Assembly: GCA_910574455.1 (NCBI GenBank)
Contig: CAJSYZ010000003.1
Coordinates: forward strand, 1,240,001-1,304,000
DNA: 64,000 nt
Direction: 5' to 3'
Source: Trichaptum fuscoviolaceum
Taxonomy: Eukaryota > Basidiomycota > Agaricomycetes > Hymenochaetales > Trichaptaceae
A model generated the notes under the pieces. That model had not been told where the DNA came from, made no database searches, and was given only the letters and a program-made list of their open reading frames with translations. The translations under genes and the position numbers were made by a program. This document shows, in pieces, positions 32,041-45,200 of this stretch (position 1 is the stretch's first letter; every line of letters begins with the position of its first letter).

Positions 32041-33640
32041 TTAAATGAAGGAGCGTTTCTTGTCCTTAGAGCTGGGGGGATTGCGCTGTCGGCCGATAAT
32101 CGACTTATTCTGCATATTGAAACCGAGCGATCTCCGTTTCGGCGGCAATGGTGGTGGCACAGAGGTGTTTGTCGAGGAATAGGACATGACTACTTGAACG
32201 ATATCTAAGATGAAGTAATACTTTTTCCCGTTTGATGAATTCGCATTTGCGTCGTGAGCTGCTTTGCCAACGTCAGGTAGACTGTTTGACGCACCTCTCA
32301 TCAATGAGCTCGAGCTCAAGGTTGCGGTACTCGAGGCATCGGACGCAAATACCGACACCGGAATTTCCGAAATCGATCCAGAGGATGGGGTGGGGTGGGG
32401 AGGCTGATCCCATCGAGCTCGCCTTCGCGTTTGGTGATCTCGGGCTTCTTGACGTCCGCGTACAGGAAGAAGTCGCAGAAGAGCGCTTGAGCCTGCCTAG
32501 GGCTTGCGCTTTTGAACTCGATCCAAACATCCATACCACCGGGGTGCGAGAGCGCGGGGTCGAAATGCTCAAGATGGTTCGTCGCTGCGACGGGACGAGG
32601 AAGCGGCCAACAGCAGCGGCGACACCATCAAGTGCATTAAGAAGGCCAGAAAGAGAGAGCGTGTTCACGTCGGATAGAGTGTCATATTTCTTGCTTTTCT
32701 TCTTCTTGCCAATTTCTTCATTGTCGTCATCATCGTCATCTTATCCTTGTTGTCGGACAACAAAGAGCTCTTCTTCTTACCACCAGGAACACAGGTTGAG
32801 GACCCGTCGCGCGAAGTTGAGCGAGTGAATGCAGCGTCAAGGTCCTCGAGAAGGACAATACACGGGGCAGGCACACGGCCCATAAGCGACGACAACGTCA
32901 CATCGTTCATCCAAAAAGCGGAACGTGAGATGGCGAGAATGTCGAGCATGAGCGCGCCAGCAAGGGCATGGATCAACGATGATCTGCCCAAGCCAGGGAC
33001 ACGATAGAGGAAATTGTCGCGATGAGAGTGGTTACCACGGTCAGCGCACCACTGATTCAGAAAGAGAGGTTAAACTTTCAGTCGATGTGTGGCACTTCAT
33101 GTACATACCTTCTCTGATTGCAAGAAGTCCCTTGTGTCGGCAAGGAGCATCTCTTAAATCCCCGCCATGAGCCATGGAATCAGCGAAATAGATATGAATT
33201 TGATGGTCGTCTGGTGAGGCAAACTGGAAGCCTTTGAGCTCCTCATCTCCGAATGACTTGTCTCTAAAAGAAGACTTGCCCGGCAAGATGGTGCGCGCTG
33301 TTGTCTCGAACTCGTAAGCGTGCTGGCATTCTAAGCGCTTCAACAACCATAGCATCAGCCAGTCATGTAGTTGTGTTCATCGGGTCATGAGCTATTGTTG
33401 CAATAGCGGATAACTACTAGGGCTACTTACCAGTCCCCACAACAATGAAAGTGTCTCCGGAAGTCTCTGGTTTCCAACCTGACCATGGCTGTCAGTGGTG
33501 GTAGCGGACGACGGAGGGCCTGTGATGCCAGTGTCAGACCCCACGTGGGAAGTCATCATGTCGATGCTGGGTACTACTAGTAGCAGGAGTGCGATGGCAA
33601 TGGTGGTGGTGCTGTCTGGCGGTGTTCCAGAATTGCACCA
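32041..33640 (-). pseudogene. BCS1-like AAA ATPase, decayed
   Basis: Minus-strand pieces in order: a BCS1 amino-terminal-type region (WLLKRLECQHAYEFETTAR, 33041-33355), intron 33062-33114 (approximate), then WCADRG...VPGLGRSSLIHALAGAL, CIVLLEDLDAAFTRS (Walker B intact), LSLSGLLNALDGVAA, TNHLEHFDPALSHPGG and MDVWIEFKSAS. The family is mitochondrial or ER AAA ATPases with a BCS1 domain, expanded in basidiomycetes. The Walker A box, normally GxGKT/S, reads GLGRSS, so the catalytic Lys is Arg. A frameshift is needed between LSLSGLL... and TNHLEHF (about 32590). Probably inactive. Confidence 0.7.
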
Positions 33641-35647
33641 TCTTGCGTGCGCTGTAAACGGTGTGAGCTAGGATTCTGTATCAAATGGTATGTAAATAAC
33701 GTGAAGTAAAAGGATTGAGAAGGAGAATAAACTCACCAGCCTTGAACTCCTGTGCCATGCTCGTGCAGACCTCTGTCTCCCATTCCGCCCAGATCTGTTA
33801 CGACATAATTTAGTACAAAGTGCAGGAGAGCAGCGCATGGAAGATGTCATATGTGAAGGAGACAGCGCCAAGGTTGAAGAAAATGACAAGCCTCAAGGTA
33901 GTGCAAGAGGATGAGATGAGAGAGTTTGTGCGCATGGTGGGGGAGTTGAGGAAGGGGCTCAGTCGGGAAAAGGCGAGCGGCGATGTCCACGTCGGGCTCT
34001 TGCTGACTCGGAGTCGGGAAAACAATACTACCAAGTTGCGTGTCTGTCTTTGAATCAAGGTTGGTCGCAAAGCCCATTTGATCCAGCTCCTCCGTCGTCT
34101 GCCAGAAGGCAATAGCATAAGTCAAGCCGTCCAGTTCCCTCTGACCTAGAACGTCCCGAGAATAACAACCGGTCATTCCATTAAAATTATTATACCTAAT
34201 AGTTGTCGAGCAGAGCAGTTGTAGTAGTAGCCGGACCGACCTTCGCCCCTCAGGCTTAGTTTACTAGTACTAGTAGTTTCCGACTTCAAGCTGACCTCCG
34301 AGTCGGAAGAACTTCCGAGTCTGAGCCTGAGACCGAGTCGTGGGACTTCAAGTTCAGCTCAAAAGTTCAAGTTGCCGAACAGTGACCCGTAACGATGTTC
34401 GGTCTTCAGGTTGGTAGACCCGGATTCGAGCCAGTCGTGAATTTATCAAGCAGTAATTAGAGCATCACTGGTGCCAGTGAGTCCAAGTCCGACTCGGAAT
34501 AGTTAGTAAACAATTCATATCGTTTTTTATTTACATACAGTCATACAACAACTTGAATACCGATGCACAGAAAACACAAGTATAAGGTCGACGAACACAG
34601 AACAGGAGACAAACATACAAAGACACAACTTGAATACTAGTGGTATGCACTGGTATGAGGTAATACTACGAAAAGAAAACAGTTAGAAATAGTATGAGTA
34701 CAAGCCTGAGTCCTCACTGGCAGGCTACTTCGTCTGACTCCGAGTCTGCGGTTTAAGTGAATTAAAAGGTTCCAATGCTGCTCGTTCCCGCTCAACCTTG
34801 TGGTGCTCCTCATTAAACCACGCTTTCCATGTACTCGAGCCCTTGTTAGCCCTAGTTACCTTAATCTGTGGATGATTTCCGCAAGTTCCGACATCACTGC
34901 ATCATCCTTTTGTGATTCGAATCCGAAATGAATATCACCGTAACCGGAGGTGCGCATCTCCGACAATTGTTGCCAAATACAGTGGCTGAGTGGCGTGAGC
35001 CTGAGAAGTCTGGCTTCAAGTTCAGATTCAAGTTCCGCATTTAGTAGCCTGACTACCCCATGCCCTGCCAGTGGCATCGACGTATCGTGTCTTTGTCTAC
35101 TATACTCTGTAGTACTGTACTCTAGTAGTACTCAAGGTTGTTCTTTTCAACAGCTTGAAGCCCTCTCACCTTAAAGTCGAAGTCCCTGCCACCTAAATTT
35201 TAGTTCAGAGGCTGCCACTGGCGGTACTCAGGCTGGCGGTGAGTCAACCAGTCTCCTAGTTCAACTTCATCCGCTGACTGAGATCTTCAAACTTCAAGTT
35301 GTAGCCTGAGTAGTACTATCTACTACTACTAGTATACTGGCAACTTGATCTCTAAATTTGAACCAAAGTTCAAGATACTACTATTCGGTTCCGACGACTC
35401 GGAGTCGGACTCGGAGTTGGTAGGCTCACAGCTACTATACTATTGCACCAGTTTTAACTCCATTTTGAAGCTGTTGGAGAAAGCGAAACAACCTCCTATC
35501 AGGCTTCAAGTCACAGTTTTGTTCAAAATATCCAAAATGTCCAGTGAGCCTGAGTTTGAGTCAAACCCCCTTGTTGGTTCTGACAATAGCTAAATTGTAG
35601 ATAAAAGGAAACATGAGACAGTTGAGGAACACACATCTGCCCCGCGG
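33641..35647. other. no gene recognised; repeat-like words
   Basis: 33668-34176 has short open frames on both strands with no family resemblance. 34200-35600 is filled with recurring words (CCGAGTCGGA, TTCAAGTT, TACTACTAGTA, CACTGG/CCAGTG) that also occur near 42000-42120 and 43360-43480. This may be the subterminal region of the Plavaka transposon. No clear terminal inverted repeat was found. Confidence 0.45.
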
Positions 35648-37759
35648 GTGATATCAAATCATGGAGGTCGAGGCAACGGGTGGTACCAATCGCGCGACCG
35701 GTCGCAAATTCCAGACTGGAGTACAGCGTACGCACATACATCTTTGAACAACCCTTCAGCTGGGAGTCATGGCTCTCTTCAAGAACGCATTTTCTCCAGC
35801 CCTGCAAGTTCGAGTCCTAATAGCCGACCTCTTGAAGATCGCATTTCTGCCGGCCCTCCAAAACGGAGTCGTGGTAGCCAACGTCTTCAAGATCGCATTT
35901 CAACTCGGAGTCCTAGTAGCCACCATCACAATGAACCTGAAGGTACTCCTGCCAGTGACAGCAAAAGGCGTAAAGTTGAGAAGGAGGACGAAACGCCGAG
36001 TCATCGGGCACCGTTCCCGGTATCTGTTCCACCACCATCAAGGCCACCATCATCACTGCCCGATAATGTGAGTGGCGTCACGGGACCTGGCAGTTTTGTC
36101 CAAACACCTGTCACTGGCGGAGATCGCGGAGATACTATAGGTGAACTGCTTAAAAATATGGCACAAAGTGCTTCGCACACTGGCATAGAAGGCAACGAGT
36201 CGGTTCGCTCGACTTCAGGCCATCCAGGCCTTTCATCGGATGATAGGATTGCGAGTTTGGAGGGTCAGGTTGTTACGATGAACAAAACTCTTCGCAAGAT
36301 ATCTTCTTATGTCGATCTCTTGACTGGTAATGTTGCTGGGGTAAGTAATAGGATCATGTTTCGAAAAAGAACGTCTAATAACCTACGCTTGTTAGTCACG
36401 GGCAGCAGGCGACGCTGTTAGAGTAAGGAAGACCTTGGATAGTCTAAGGTTCTTCTTCATGGAATCCTCCGCAATTGTCCTTGGGTTCAAAGATTCGGAC
36501 ATACAGGAATGCCTTGACAGACGGAGCACTGAAGATCCCTTCGGTTCCTACTACTTCGAGGTGAACGATGGCGCGTTTCAGAATATCATGAATAGATACT
36601 ACCGACTTCATTCTCGCAACGGCTCGGAAGGTCTTAGAGAACTGCTATCTCAATATGGACATTATAGAGAAGAGAAGGCAGAAGAGTTTTTCGCAGTATT
36701 GAACTCATACGATAGGGATGCCGAAAATCTTAAGGCTTTCCAATTCTTCATACCGCTCTTCCAGGCCTACTACGACGTAATCTACGAACTCATCGCAATC
36801 ATTGACGCCGATCTCCAAAGAATGTCAGTCGACATCTCTAAGATTTTCGTGGCTCAATCTCAGCCTCCCAATCGTCGTCGTCCCGATCTTCGGCCCCTGA
36901 CATTGAGGCCATTCTATCAACCGATATCGGAAGCAGGGAGTTTGCAATCGAAATACAATACGCCTGCGGTTAGACAGCTTCATTTTCAGCCCCAGCAAAC
37001 TGAGGTCAATCAAACGCTACTACAGTTTGACAACACGCAGAAATCTTGGGAAATGGCAATTAATCTGTGCAATATTCACGACGCATTCTTCCAGAGGAGG
37101 GATGCATTTGCTGTTACCTCCAACGACTATGCAATTATTTTCGAGGCAAGAGATATTCTGGAGCTTTTGGAAAACGCCGAAGCAGCAATTTTGGCAGATA
37201 ATTCTGCTGACAAGATTCAATATTGCTTCCAGGAATTGGATTATCTTCAGAGGAGATTGATAGGAGCGCTTAGGATTGTAAGAGATGGTTGCAAATTGCC
37301 TCCACAAAGGGTCTTTTCGATGTCGTCATGCAGAATGGGAAAGGCGTGGTCATAAAAGGGCTCTTAAACAAGATCATACATCAAGGGCAGGAGTCGACTG
37401 ATGCTGTCCTTGATTCTATTGATATGTTAGCAGCCTATAACAAGGACGAATTGGAGGCCTATCATACGAACTTGAAGGGCAAGGGGAAGGAAAGACAGGA
37501 CACGGCAGCATCGACGTCAGCAGGGTCCTTAGATAGCCAGACGACTCGAACAACTTTCTTGCAGGAGGCGGACATGCACAGATACCAAATGTATCTGATG
37601 GAGGCGGTGTGCTCGTCATTCAATAGACAAACCCCGAAGGGCATCGCGATGAAAATTGATATTAAAGAAGTTCTAGGGTATCGCAATTATTTAGAATTGG
37701 CGATAAAGTCAAAGGATGACTCCAAGCCTTCAAGTCCTCAAGGTTGCCTCAACTACTAG
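35648..37759 (+). CDS. uncharacterised protein, third gene of the Plavaka region
   Basis: Exons 35648-36340, 36396-37277 and 37310-37759 give about 674 codons. The first intron (55 bp) is a clean GT-AG; the second would be only 32 bp, so a frameshift there is possible. No ATG begins the open frame (it opens with GTG after a stop), so an upstream exon is likely. The start has three diverged copies of an LQERI-SSPAS-type repeat, then a Ser/Pro-rich part, a short coiled coil (about residues 205-235) and a long helical domain without recognised family. It is convergent with the transposase gene (233 bp between stops), which suggests it is carried by the transposon. Confidence 0.55.
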
Positions 37760-37992
37760 CCGAATTAGCCCTCTCGTAGGTGGTGGGTTGACAATGGACA
37801 CAGTATGCTTGCATCTCCAGTTTCTCCTTTTGTTGCTTTGAGATTTGTTGATAATTATATTACCTCGAACAATGAATACCATGATGTCGTCGCCGCTGGC
37901 TCTGGCAATGTAAACTGTACAACAAGTCTCAATACACTTTGTAGTACTATGTGGCAACTTGAATGTGCTAACGGAAGAGTTTAACTTAGTAA

Positions 37993-40900
37993 TTATTGTC
38001 TAGCTTCGTACAGTGTTTGGTGCATGTGCATGTCAGCAAATCGGTTAACATAGAATCTATCATAAAAATCCAGGGTCTCCTCAGGTGTCAATGACTTTGG
38101 AGGACATTCATCACCCTTCGGAACCCCCAGGAGGTGGGCCAAACGGAGGATGTCCCCTACATCTATCACAGATTGCTTCGGAGCCTTGCAGTCGCGGTGA
38201 TAGCGACATCTGCCACTGGCATTCACTCCAGTACAGCATCCGACACAGGTGGTAGAGCTCTCTAACTCATACTCCGGTTCGACTATCCACATTCTTGTTT
38301 TCAGGTCGGGTGAATCTCCAACACGCTTGAAAAATTGGACGAGAGCGCAGTCCTGACGTTCCCCTTTAGCGGTGAAGGAAAAAAGAAGCATAACCCGGGC
38401 AACTCTCATTCCTGCAAACCCCTTTATGCAGGAGCTAACTCGAACAAGGACTGCATCACGTCTTGCTTTTCCGCGCCAAGAGGGATTGGACCTGATCGCC
38501 TCCCTCATTGCTTGTTCTATAGGGATCGATTCGCCATGGTAGGCAAAGAAAGCAGTGGCTGAATGGAATATTGAAAAGTCATTGCTTGTGTCCAATTCAA
38601 CTGCTGGTTGGGCTCTGCCAGAGGAGCCCCTTGAGTTGGAGATGTGATTCTCGTACTTGTTGAATAAGTATTTTTTTATGAGCTGTCGGAGCTGTCGGAG
38701 CTCTGGATGACCTTTTATCGCCGCAAGCGTGTTGAGCTGTTTAGGATACACCTTACTGGACTCTGCAAGGATGACAACAAAGAAGTCAGATGTGCAACAC
38801 CAAAGCATGGGTTACCAAGTAATACCCACGTTGCTTGGAAGCCATTAAGATCAAGCTCAAAGGGTCATTTCTGCCACCCAAGCGGATCTGGCGTTCAGCA
38901 TGTAGTATGCCATGAACCGCAAGATGATGTGGCCCATACACTACGTTTTCGGGATCTTCCAGGTCTGCAATTTCGTTGAGTTCATTATTGCCCACAATGT
39001 CATCGAAGAAGTCCTCTGTATCATCAGCTGCACCAGCTACGGGTGTATCATGATGGTGCATCTGCTCCTTCCGAATTCGGGTCCTCTCAGCGTCATCTGT
39101 CTCCGACTCTGACATATTCCTGCGCAGAACATCTTGCAAAGCTCTCCATGAAGCCTCAGCCAGAGGACTTTCCAGCATTCCATGCCTCTTGAAGTCTGCC
39201 CTCGATGCAATAAGTTTACTGAGACGTTGGTTTGCTGTGATCATCTGACCCAAAGGATCATTTCTGTTTGAGCGTCGCCACGTTTCCTTGACCGCGTAAA
39301 TGTGTTTATTCTCTGTGATTGATGAGCACAGCCCGCTTGGTGCAGCGAAGAGAGGGATCATTGTAGGATAGTGAATCATGGCATGCTGTCGTGGAAGTGA
39401 GAAGTTATCCCGGATGCCCTTAGCTATGAATATTTTGCGATATTGATGATAGTGATCCAGAGAGGCTTTAATCTGATCAAGAGTTGAGGCTGTAATCGTG
39501 TACCGACGCACAAGGTAACAGAAGTCCAGAAATGCACTCAATGCGTGAACTATATCATCATGTACAATGCCCACAATAGCCGGAAGATACACCTAGTAAG
39601 CGGATTGCATCAGATATCAGCAAACCACCACCTCAAACAAGATCATGATGAAAATACCACATACTTTCATAAGTGCCTTTGAATCATTACCTGTCCATTG
39701 CTTGAAGCCTCGACCTTCGGGAAATCTGCGAAGTCCGGGAAAAGGAGCAGCAACTCTGATTCTACGTGAAAGTTAGCAATGGTATTCACACGACTTGTAA
39801 GGGAATAGTACCTTTTATCCACAATATCCAGCTCTGTTGTGGTCATGCTCTGGCAAATCCACTCGACAAGATGATCCTTGAACACGCCTTTGATGATTTG
39901 GTGCAGTAAGTCTGGAGAAATGAGATCGCATATATCTGCACGCGGAAAATCATTGGTGAAGGGCTACGGGACATAGTTCAAGTTGCGGTAAGTGCATCTA
40001 ATGGACAACTTGAAGTTGGAACACATACGACGATATCTTGGTGGAACCCATACTCCTTACGAATTGTGGCTCTACTTATGCTATTGTCATCCACCTGTTC
40101 TATCAATCGTTCGTGCAGCTCTTTTGTTCGAGGATTTGTAACAAATTCCGGATTATCTAGGTTCTTGTGAGGTGCTGTACATCTATATAGTAGCCGCATT
40201 AAGCCATTTCCTCGAACTCAAGTCGGATGTGATTTTTGGAAAGGACAATACTTACTTGCAGCACCATCCAGTGCATATTGCGCATAGACTCACCTGTTCC
40301 GGATAATCGGCTATATACGAGCCGAGTCCGAGAACCGACCTACGCAAGTGACCATCAGGGCACCGGAAAATGGTTTGTTCGTTGTTTATGGACATTGCGC
40401 TCTTCAGTGGTCTCAAGATTCTTGATATAGATGAATGAAAGACTTGATGTCGAAAGCGGCGGAATTCATCCGACTTTTCGTACTGCCGTTCAGCTGCAAA
40501 GCATCAGAACACAAATGGATAGCTCAGTTTTTGACACACACTCTTTGGTATTGCTAGAAATGCTACGAGCTGGACTGTATTCAACTTTTGGGACCGCCGG
40601 GCCTTGTTAGATACATTTCCTATTGAGAGATATAACGGATAATATTCGTTGTTGCCAGTTCCAACGGAAACTGTTGTCTTGTCACTCCCTAAAATTACCG
40701 GAACGAACATGGACCCATGAACTGCTTTATCTTCGGCGTAGATTTTGTTCTAAGTCAAGGATAATCAGTACACTTCCTCCAACTTCGAATGCTGCATGAT
40801 TCATGACTTACAGCCTGTTCCCAAGCAAAATTTCCGGACATGTAGTTTCTGAAGACTCGTTCTTTGTTGTCATCAGAGTCCTCTTTCGGCTGATACTCAC

Positions 40901-41980
40901 GAAACGGGACATAGTCGAATTCGCCTTCCAACGCCGGATTGTCCACCAAATTCTGGATCACTTCCAAAGGATCCCGATACCATACATCATATTCTTTCCT
41001 CTTCCATGACTCGGTGTTCTCGTTTGTTGCCTTTTGGCTATGATCGTCCGTGTAGAAGTTACTAAAGGATTTCCAAGACACATCACCGACTTTCGTAGCA
41101 TCAATGGCGTTATACATTTTTTGCGCATCTCCATCGAGTAGCGTACTAGTTGAACCCAGATCCAAGTCATTGTCAGGCAATGTCGCATCCAATTCGGAAC
41201 ATCCGCAAGATTTTACATTCTCCGCCTCCTGAATCAGCTGATAAGCCTTCATGATTCCCAGAAGCTTTGTTATGTTCCCAGCAGACATTTGCTCTTCCCG
41301 ATAGAGAAAATCTGCGAGCTCAAAATCTGCTCGGCACGAATATGGAAACCAGTCATTTGACGCAGATTCGTTTCGCGGAGCGGGGTGAGTCTTCGTATTC
41401 TAAGAAGTTCCCTTCTGCATCACATGGAGTGGCTGCACAATGTTTGGTGTCAAAATGCTACAGTAAACCGGGAACAATTGATTTGGCGCGCACCATTCAA
41501 GTATCTGTGATACACCTTCAAGTTATCCTCGCTCTCCTTATAATCTCCAATGTCGGAATCCAAGTCTTCAGAACGGCCACTGTCACTTCCGGTGACAGAA
41601 TGGGACAGAGAATCAGGTCTGTCCAAATCTTGAAGCAGCTCGTCTCGGCCTATACTGAGCATCGAGATATCCTGTGTAAGCATGGAAATATCGTAATCGT
41701 AGGAGTCAGAGCCGCTCTCAAGATGACCCTCTGATGGAAGTTCGGACGACCTCAGGAGAGCTTCAAGTTGAGGACTTGGAGCTCGTATGGGTCGAATAGG
41801 TGACGATTCATATTCATGACCACAGGCAGAAGAATTTGCCAAGAATGACGTTGGATGAGCTGAATATTCATGTCTTGCTCTTCCAGATTGACTCTTGAAC
41901 ATCCTACTACAGCCGGGCAAGGTGCATCGAATAGTTGGTGGAAAATGAAAGGGATCGTGCTTTTTCCGTGTCGCTGGCAT
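37993..41980 (-). CDS. Plavaka-type (CACTA group) transposase
   Basis: Multi-exon gene, ATG at 41980, stop at 37993. In order: a C2H2 zinc finger (CTLPGC ... H-x4-H), acidic/Ser linker, DWFPYSCRADFELADFLYRE, MSAGNITKLLGIMKAY, EYQPKEDSD, MFVPVILGSDKTTVSVGTG (core with catalytic Asp), PFTNDFPRADICDLISPDLLHQIIKG, YLPAIVGIVHDDIVHALSAF, FSLPRQHAMIHY, GLCSSITENKH, AVKETWRRS and FYVNRFADMHMH. These blocks are the hallmark of Plavaka transposases, frequent in Agaricomycetes. Introns include 41458-41515 and those near 40740-40808 and 40499-40546. A one-base frame break seems to lie near 41390, between the zinc-finger exon and the DWFPY block, unless an unseen splice exists. Divergent from the gene at 42253. 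Confidence 0.85.
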
Positions 41981-42252
41981 CAACTTGAATGTAACCTCAG
42001 TAGTAGTACACGTCGACAATTGGGACTCACAGCTGAGCCTCACTGGCACTGGCAGGCTGCTAGCACTGGCAGTGACTCGGACTCGGAGTGCCAGTGAACT
42101 TGAACCTGAGTTAAAATTAGTCATAGAGTAGTCACGGTAGTAGTGGGCGTAAATTTTCAACTTGTCTAAGATAGACGCCCCCGCCTCCCTGATCTTGAAC
42201 TTGCACCTTCGACACATCTTATCATCATACAAGTCTCAAAACACTGCACAAA

Positions 42253-45200
42253 ATGTCAACTCAAAGACAGACAAGGGCTAAGAACAGGGAAAAGCACCCC
42301 GGAGCAGTTGTTGACCAACTCAGAACAAGACGAACACAGGAGGAGATATTGCGGGAGAAGGAAGAAAAAGAGAAAAGGAAAGTACGGCAGGCAGAAAGGC
42401 GGGATGAGGCATTGAAGGAGAAGGAAGAGAAGGAAAAGCAGAAGGAAGAGCGGACAGCTTTCCGCAGAGCTGCGGCCCAGCAAGTCGCGGTTGCGAAAGA
42501 GAGGAAAAAACTCGCTGCGGAGCAAAAACGGGCAGCAAAAGAACAAGAGGCAGCTGACAAGGTTCGCAAGAAGGTGACTGCAGCAGAGAACCAAGAAGCA
42601 GCGATGCTAGAGACCGTAGAGCTTGAAAACAACTTGTCGAAGGCTCTTGAGACACGCACCCAGATGGGCTCAACAGTGCCCAAACTCACTGGCAAACGTG
42701 GACGTAGAAAGCCAAAAGGCGAATCTAGTTGTAAGTCTTCAACTTTAGATCAGTGATGACACAGATTTGAACTGGCATAAACAGACTCGAAGAACGATGT
42801 TAAAGACATATCGGATTGTGAAGATGGACACAACGAAGACTTGGATATTCGTGAGTAACATTACCTATACATTTTCAGACGATCTCAAAGCTTGGAGGTT
42901 GAACCCTGTGACTCACGTTAATGCGAAGCAGCGAGTATGGATGAGCCAAACGGGAAGCCTGCAAAAAAAGCTAGGAAAGAAGACTCCAAAGGTGAACTTC
43001 CATTTCGCACACGTGTGCAGACCGCAAAGATGTCCAGGTCTGCCGCCACTCCCAGCGACGCATTCTTTCACGCTCCTGCAGGACCGAACGAGAGTCTTTC
43101 TGGTGAAGAAACGGACATAATAGACTCGCCCGCTACGTCAAGGCGGAACGACAAGACAAAACGCCCTGTCAGGGCGCTTCGCAACACAGATGATTCCACT
43201 TTCATCGGTGAAGAGGGTGGAGGTCTTGAGGTGCCAGTGGCAGGGATAGACTCAGAAAGGATCAATTTGTGAGTTTGAAGTTTGAATCTTGCATTGCGTC
43301 TGAATCAGTATCTTGTACTGTCAAGTCAATGTAATGGTGAGTGCGATTAAACATCATCCCGACTACTACTAGTAGTAGTACTAGATTACTAATGAGCCTG
43401 CCACTCAGGCTGCCAGTGTCACTGCGGTCACGGTGCCAGCGGTTCAAGTTGACCGTGACGCTCCCGGGCCAAGACCCGACTTGGAAGTCCTTCACCTGCA
43501 ATATTGACGCTCTTGTCCTTGTTACCACTGTATTATGAGCCTTGCTGACGCAAAGCTACACCAGACACACCATCTCATTGCCAGATGATGAAAACTTAAG
43601 TCCCTGGGAGGATGAAGGAGAAACAATCACCCTTACAAGCTATCATGGTGTAAAAAATAGCACAATCAGTGTGCAACAGAAGGCACATCTTGTCGATTCG
43701 GAATCAAATGTTGTGAGTTGACGGAGCATTAGAATGGCAAATGCAGTCTGAATAACTTGTTTATAGGGCGGAAGCAATCCGAAGAGGCTAACAAGGCCGG
43801 CTCAAGCTTGTGTGAGTACGACTTATTTCTGTTCGATTCACGTCAGTTACTCCATGACCGTTTGTTCATATCCCTTCGTTATTATTTATCTGCCAACTGC
43901 CGTGTCATGAACAGGATGGAGGTAGCAGCAACCTCAACTCGAAGAAAAGGAAGTTATTGCATGACACTCTTTCCGGGTCGCAGGTTTCAACGGTAAGCGA
44001 TGTCATATCATTTTTCATTTTTCATTCTACTAAGCAATCCCTTCCCGTACTCGAGGATAAGAACAACGAGATAAAACCAGGTGGACAGGTGAGTGCCAGA
44101 CAGCGAAGCACAGTGATCTTCATTCTATATCCTTCATTCTGAATTGGTATTTGCATAGGATGCAAACAAGAGGACTGCTAACTCGCAGCTTAGCGCACCG
44201 GTAAGTCTATCTTATTTCAACTTCTCTCGTTCCCCCCTTTATTTATGGTTGTAAGGTGCGATCACTAGCTTTGGAACCCCGTGTACAGGTATGTGTGAGC
44301 GTCGATGCACCGTAGGCTCACTTCCGGTGCTCTCCTGTAGCAACTATTCGTTTCCTTCTTCACTTCGAGTCGATCGCTAATGTGTGCATATGAATAGGAC
44401 ATCACAGTCACAAAGAACGGAAAGAGGAAGTCGCCACCAGACACCAACTCTCAGGTTAATGTGGTAATTCTTCTACCTTCACGTGCAATGAATTCCTTCA
44501 TTTCATGTTTACTTAATTTGAACCATCTCAATAGGCTAATAAGACTGTCAAGATCAATAAGTCATTGTTGATTGACATGGACACACAGGCCGGTGCCACA
44601 GTAAGTGTCAATTCTATGGTAATTGGCATTTCAAGTTCGTATCTGATCAGGCGGAAAGGACTTGAGTAAGAAGAGGAACCCCTCTGATATTCCTTATCGG
44701 CCTGAGGCCGACACGACGGTAAGTGCTTCTTTTCGATCTGCTCACTTGCCATGGATAACAGCTTTCTGACGTGTTGCAGCCGGAGATTGGATCCGCTACC
44801 TTTAATCGCAAGAGGCAGTTGCTGGTGGCTGATAATGAAGTAAGTGAGAGTCGATTGATACACTCTAAACGTGAGCATTCACCTTCTTTTCTTAATAGTC
44901 TGGTGGTCGAAAGATGTCGTTAGCACCTCGAGCACCATCGCTTGCAATGACGAGAGCGTCCCGCACCCCCGGACCCGAAGTGATAGTGACTGGGGCTTAT
45001 CAAGGTCATCGCAAAGTCTCTCGGACTACTAGCTCAGTTTGTCGAATCAAATTCATTTCTATGACATATTTTGCTGATGTACGTATATGCAGACATCAGT
45101 GGGACTTGAGGACAAGGATCGAAATGAAGGAAGGGAAGGATCTTGCGTGCCAGGCAGGAAAAGGGCGACGAACCAGTGTCTCCCTCCCGGTACTCAGGCA

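Noticed and set aside
33820..34053. 77-codon plus-strand ORF rich in Lys/Glu
   Set aside because: Short, overlaps equally long minus-strand frames, no motif or neighbour supports it.
34466..34490. CACTGGTGCCAGTGAG as the Plavaka left end
   Set aside because: No matching inverted end with a 3-bp target duplication was found on the right (the nearest candidate, CCAGTG near 48590, matches only 6 bp).
42256..42695. Ser/Phe-rich minus-strand ORFs
   Set aside because: They are the antisense of the Lys/Glu/Ala coiled-coil exon and have no independent support.
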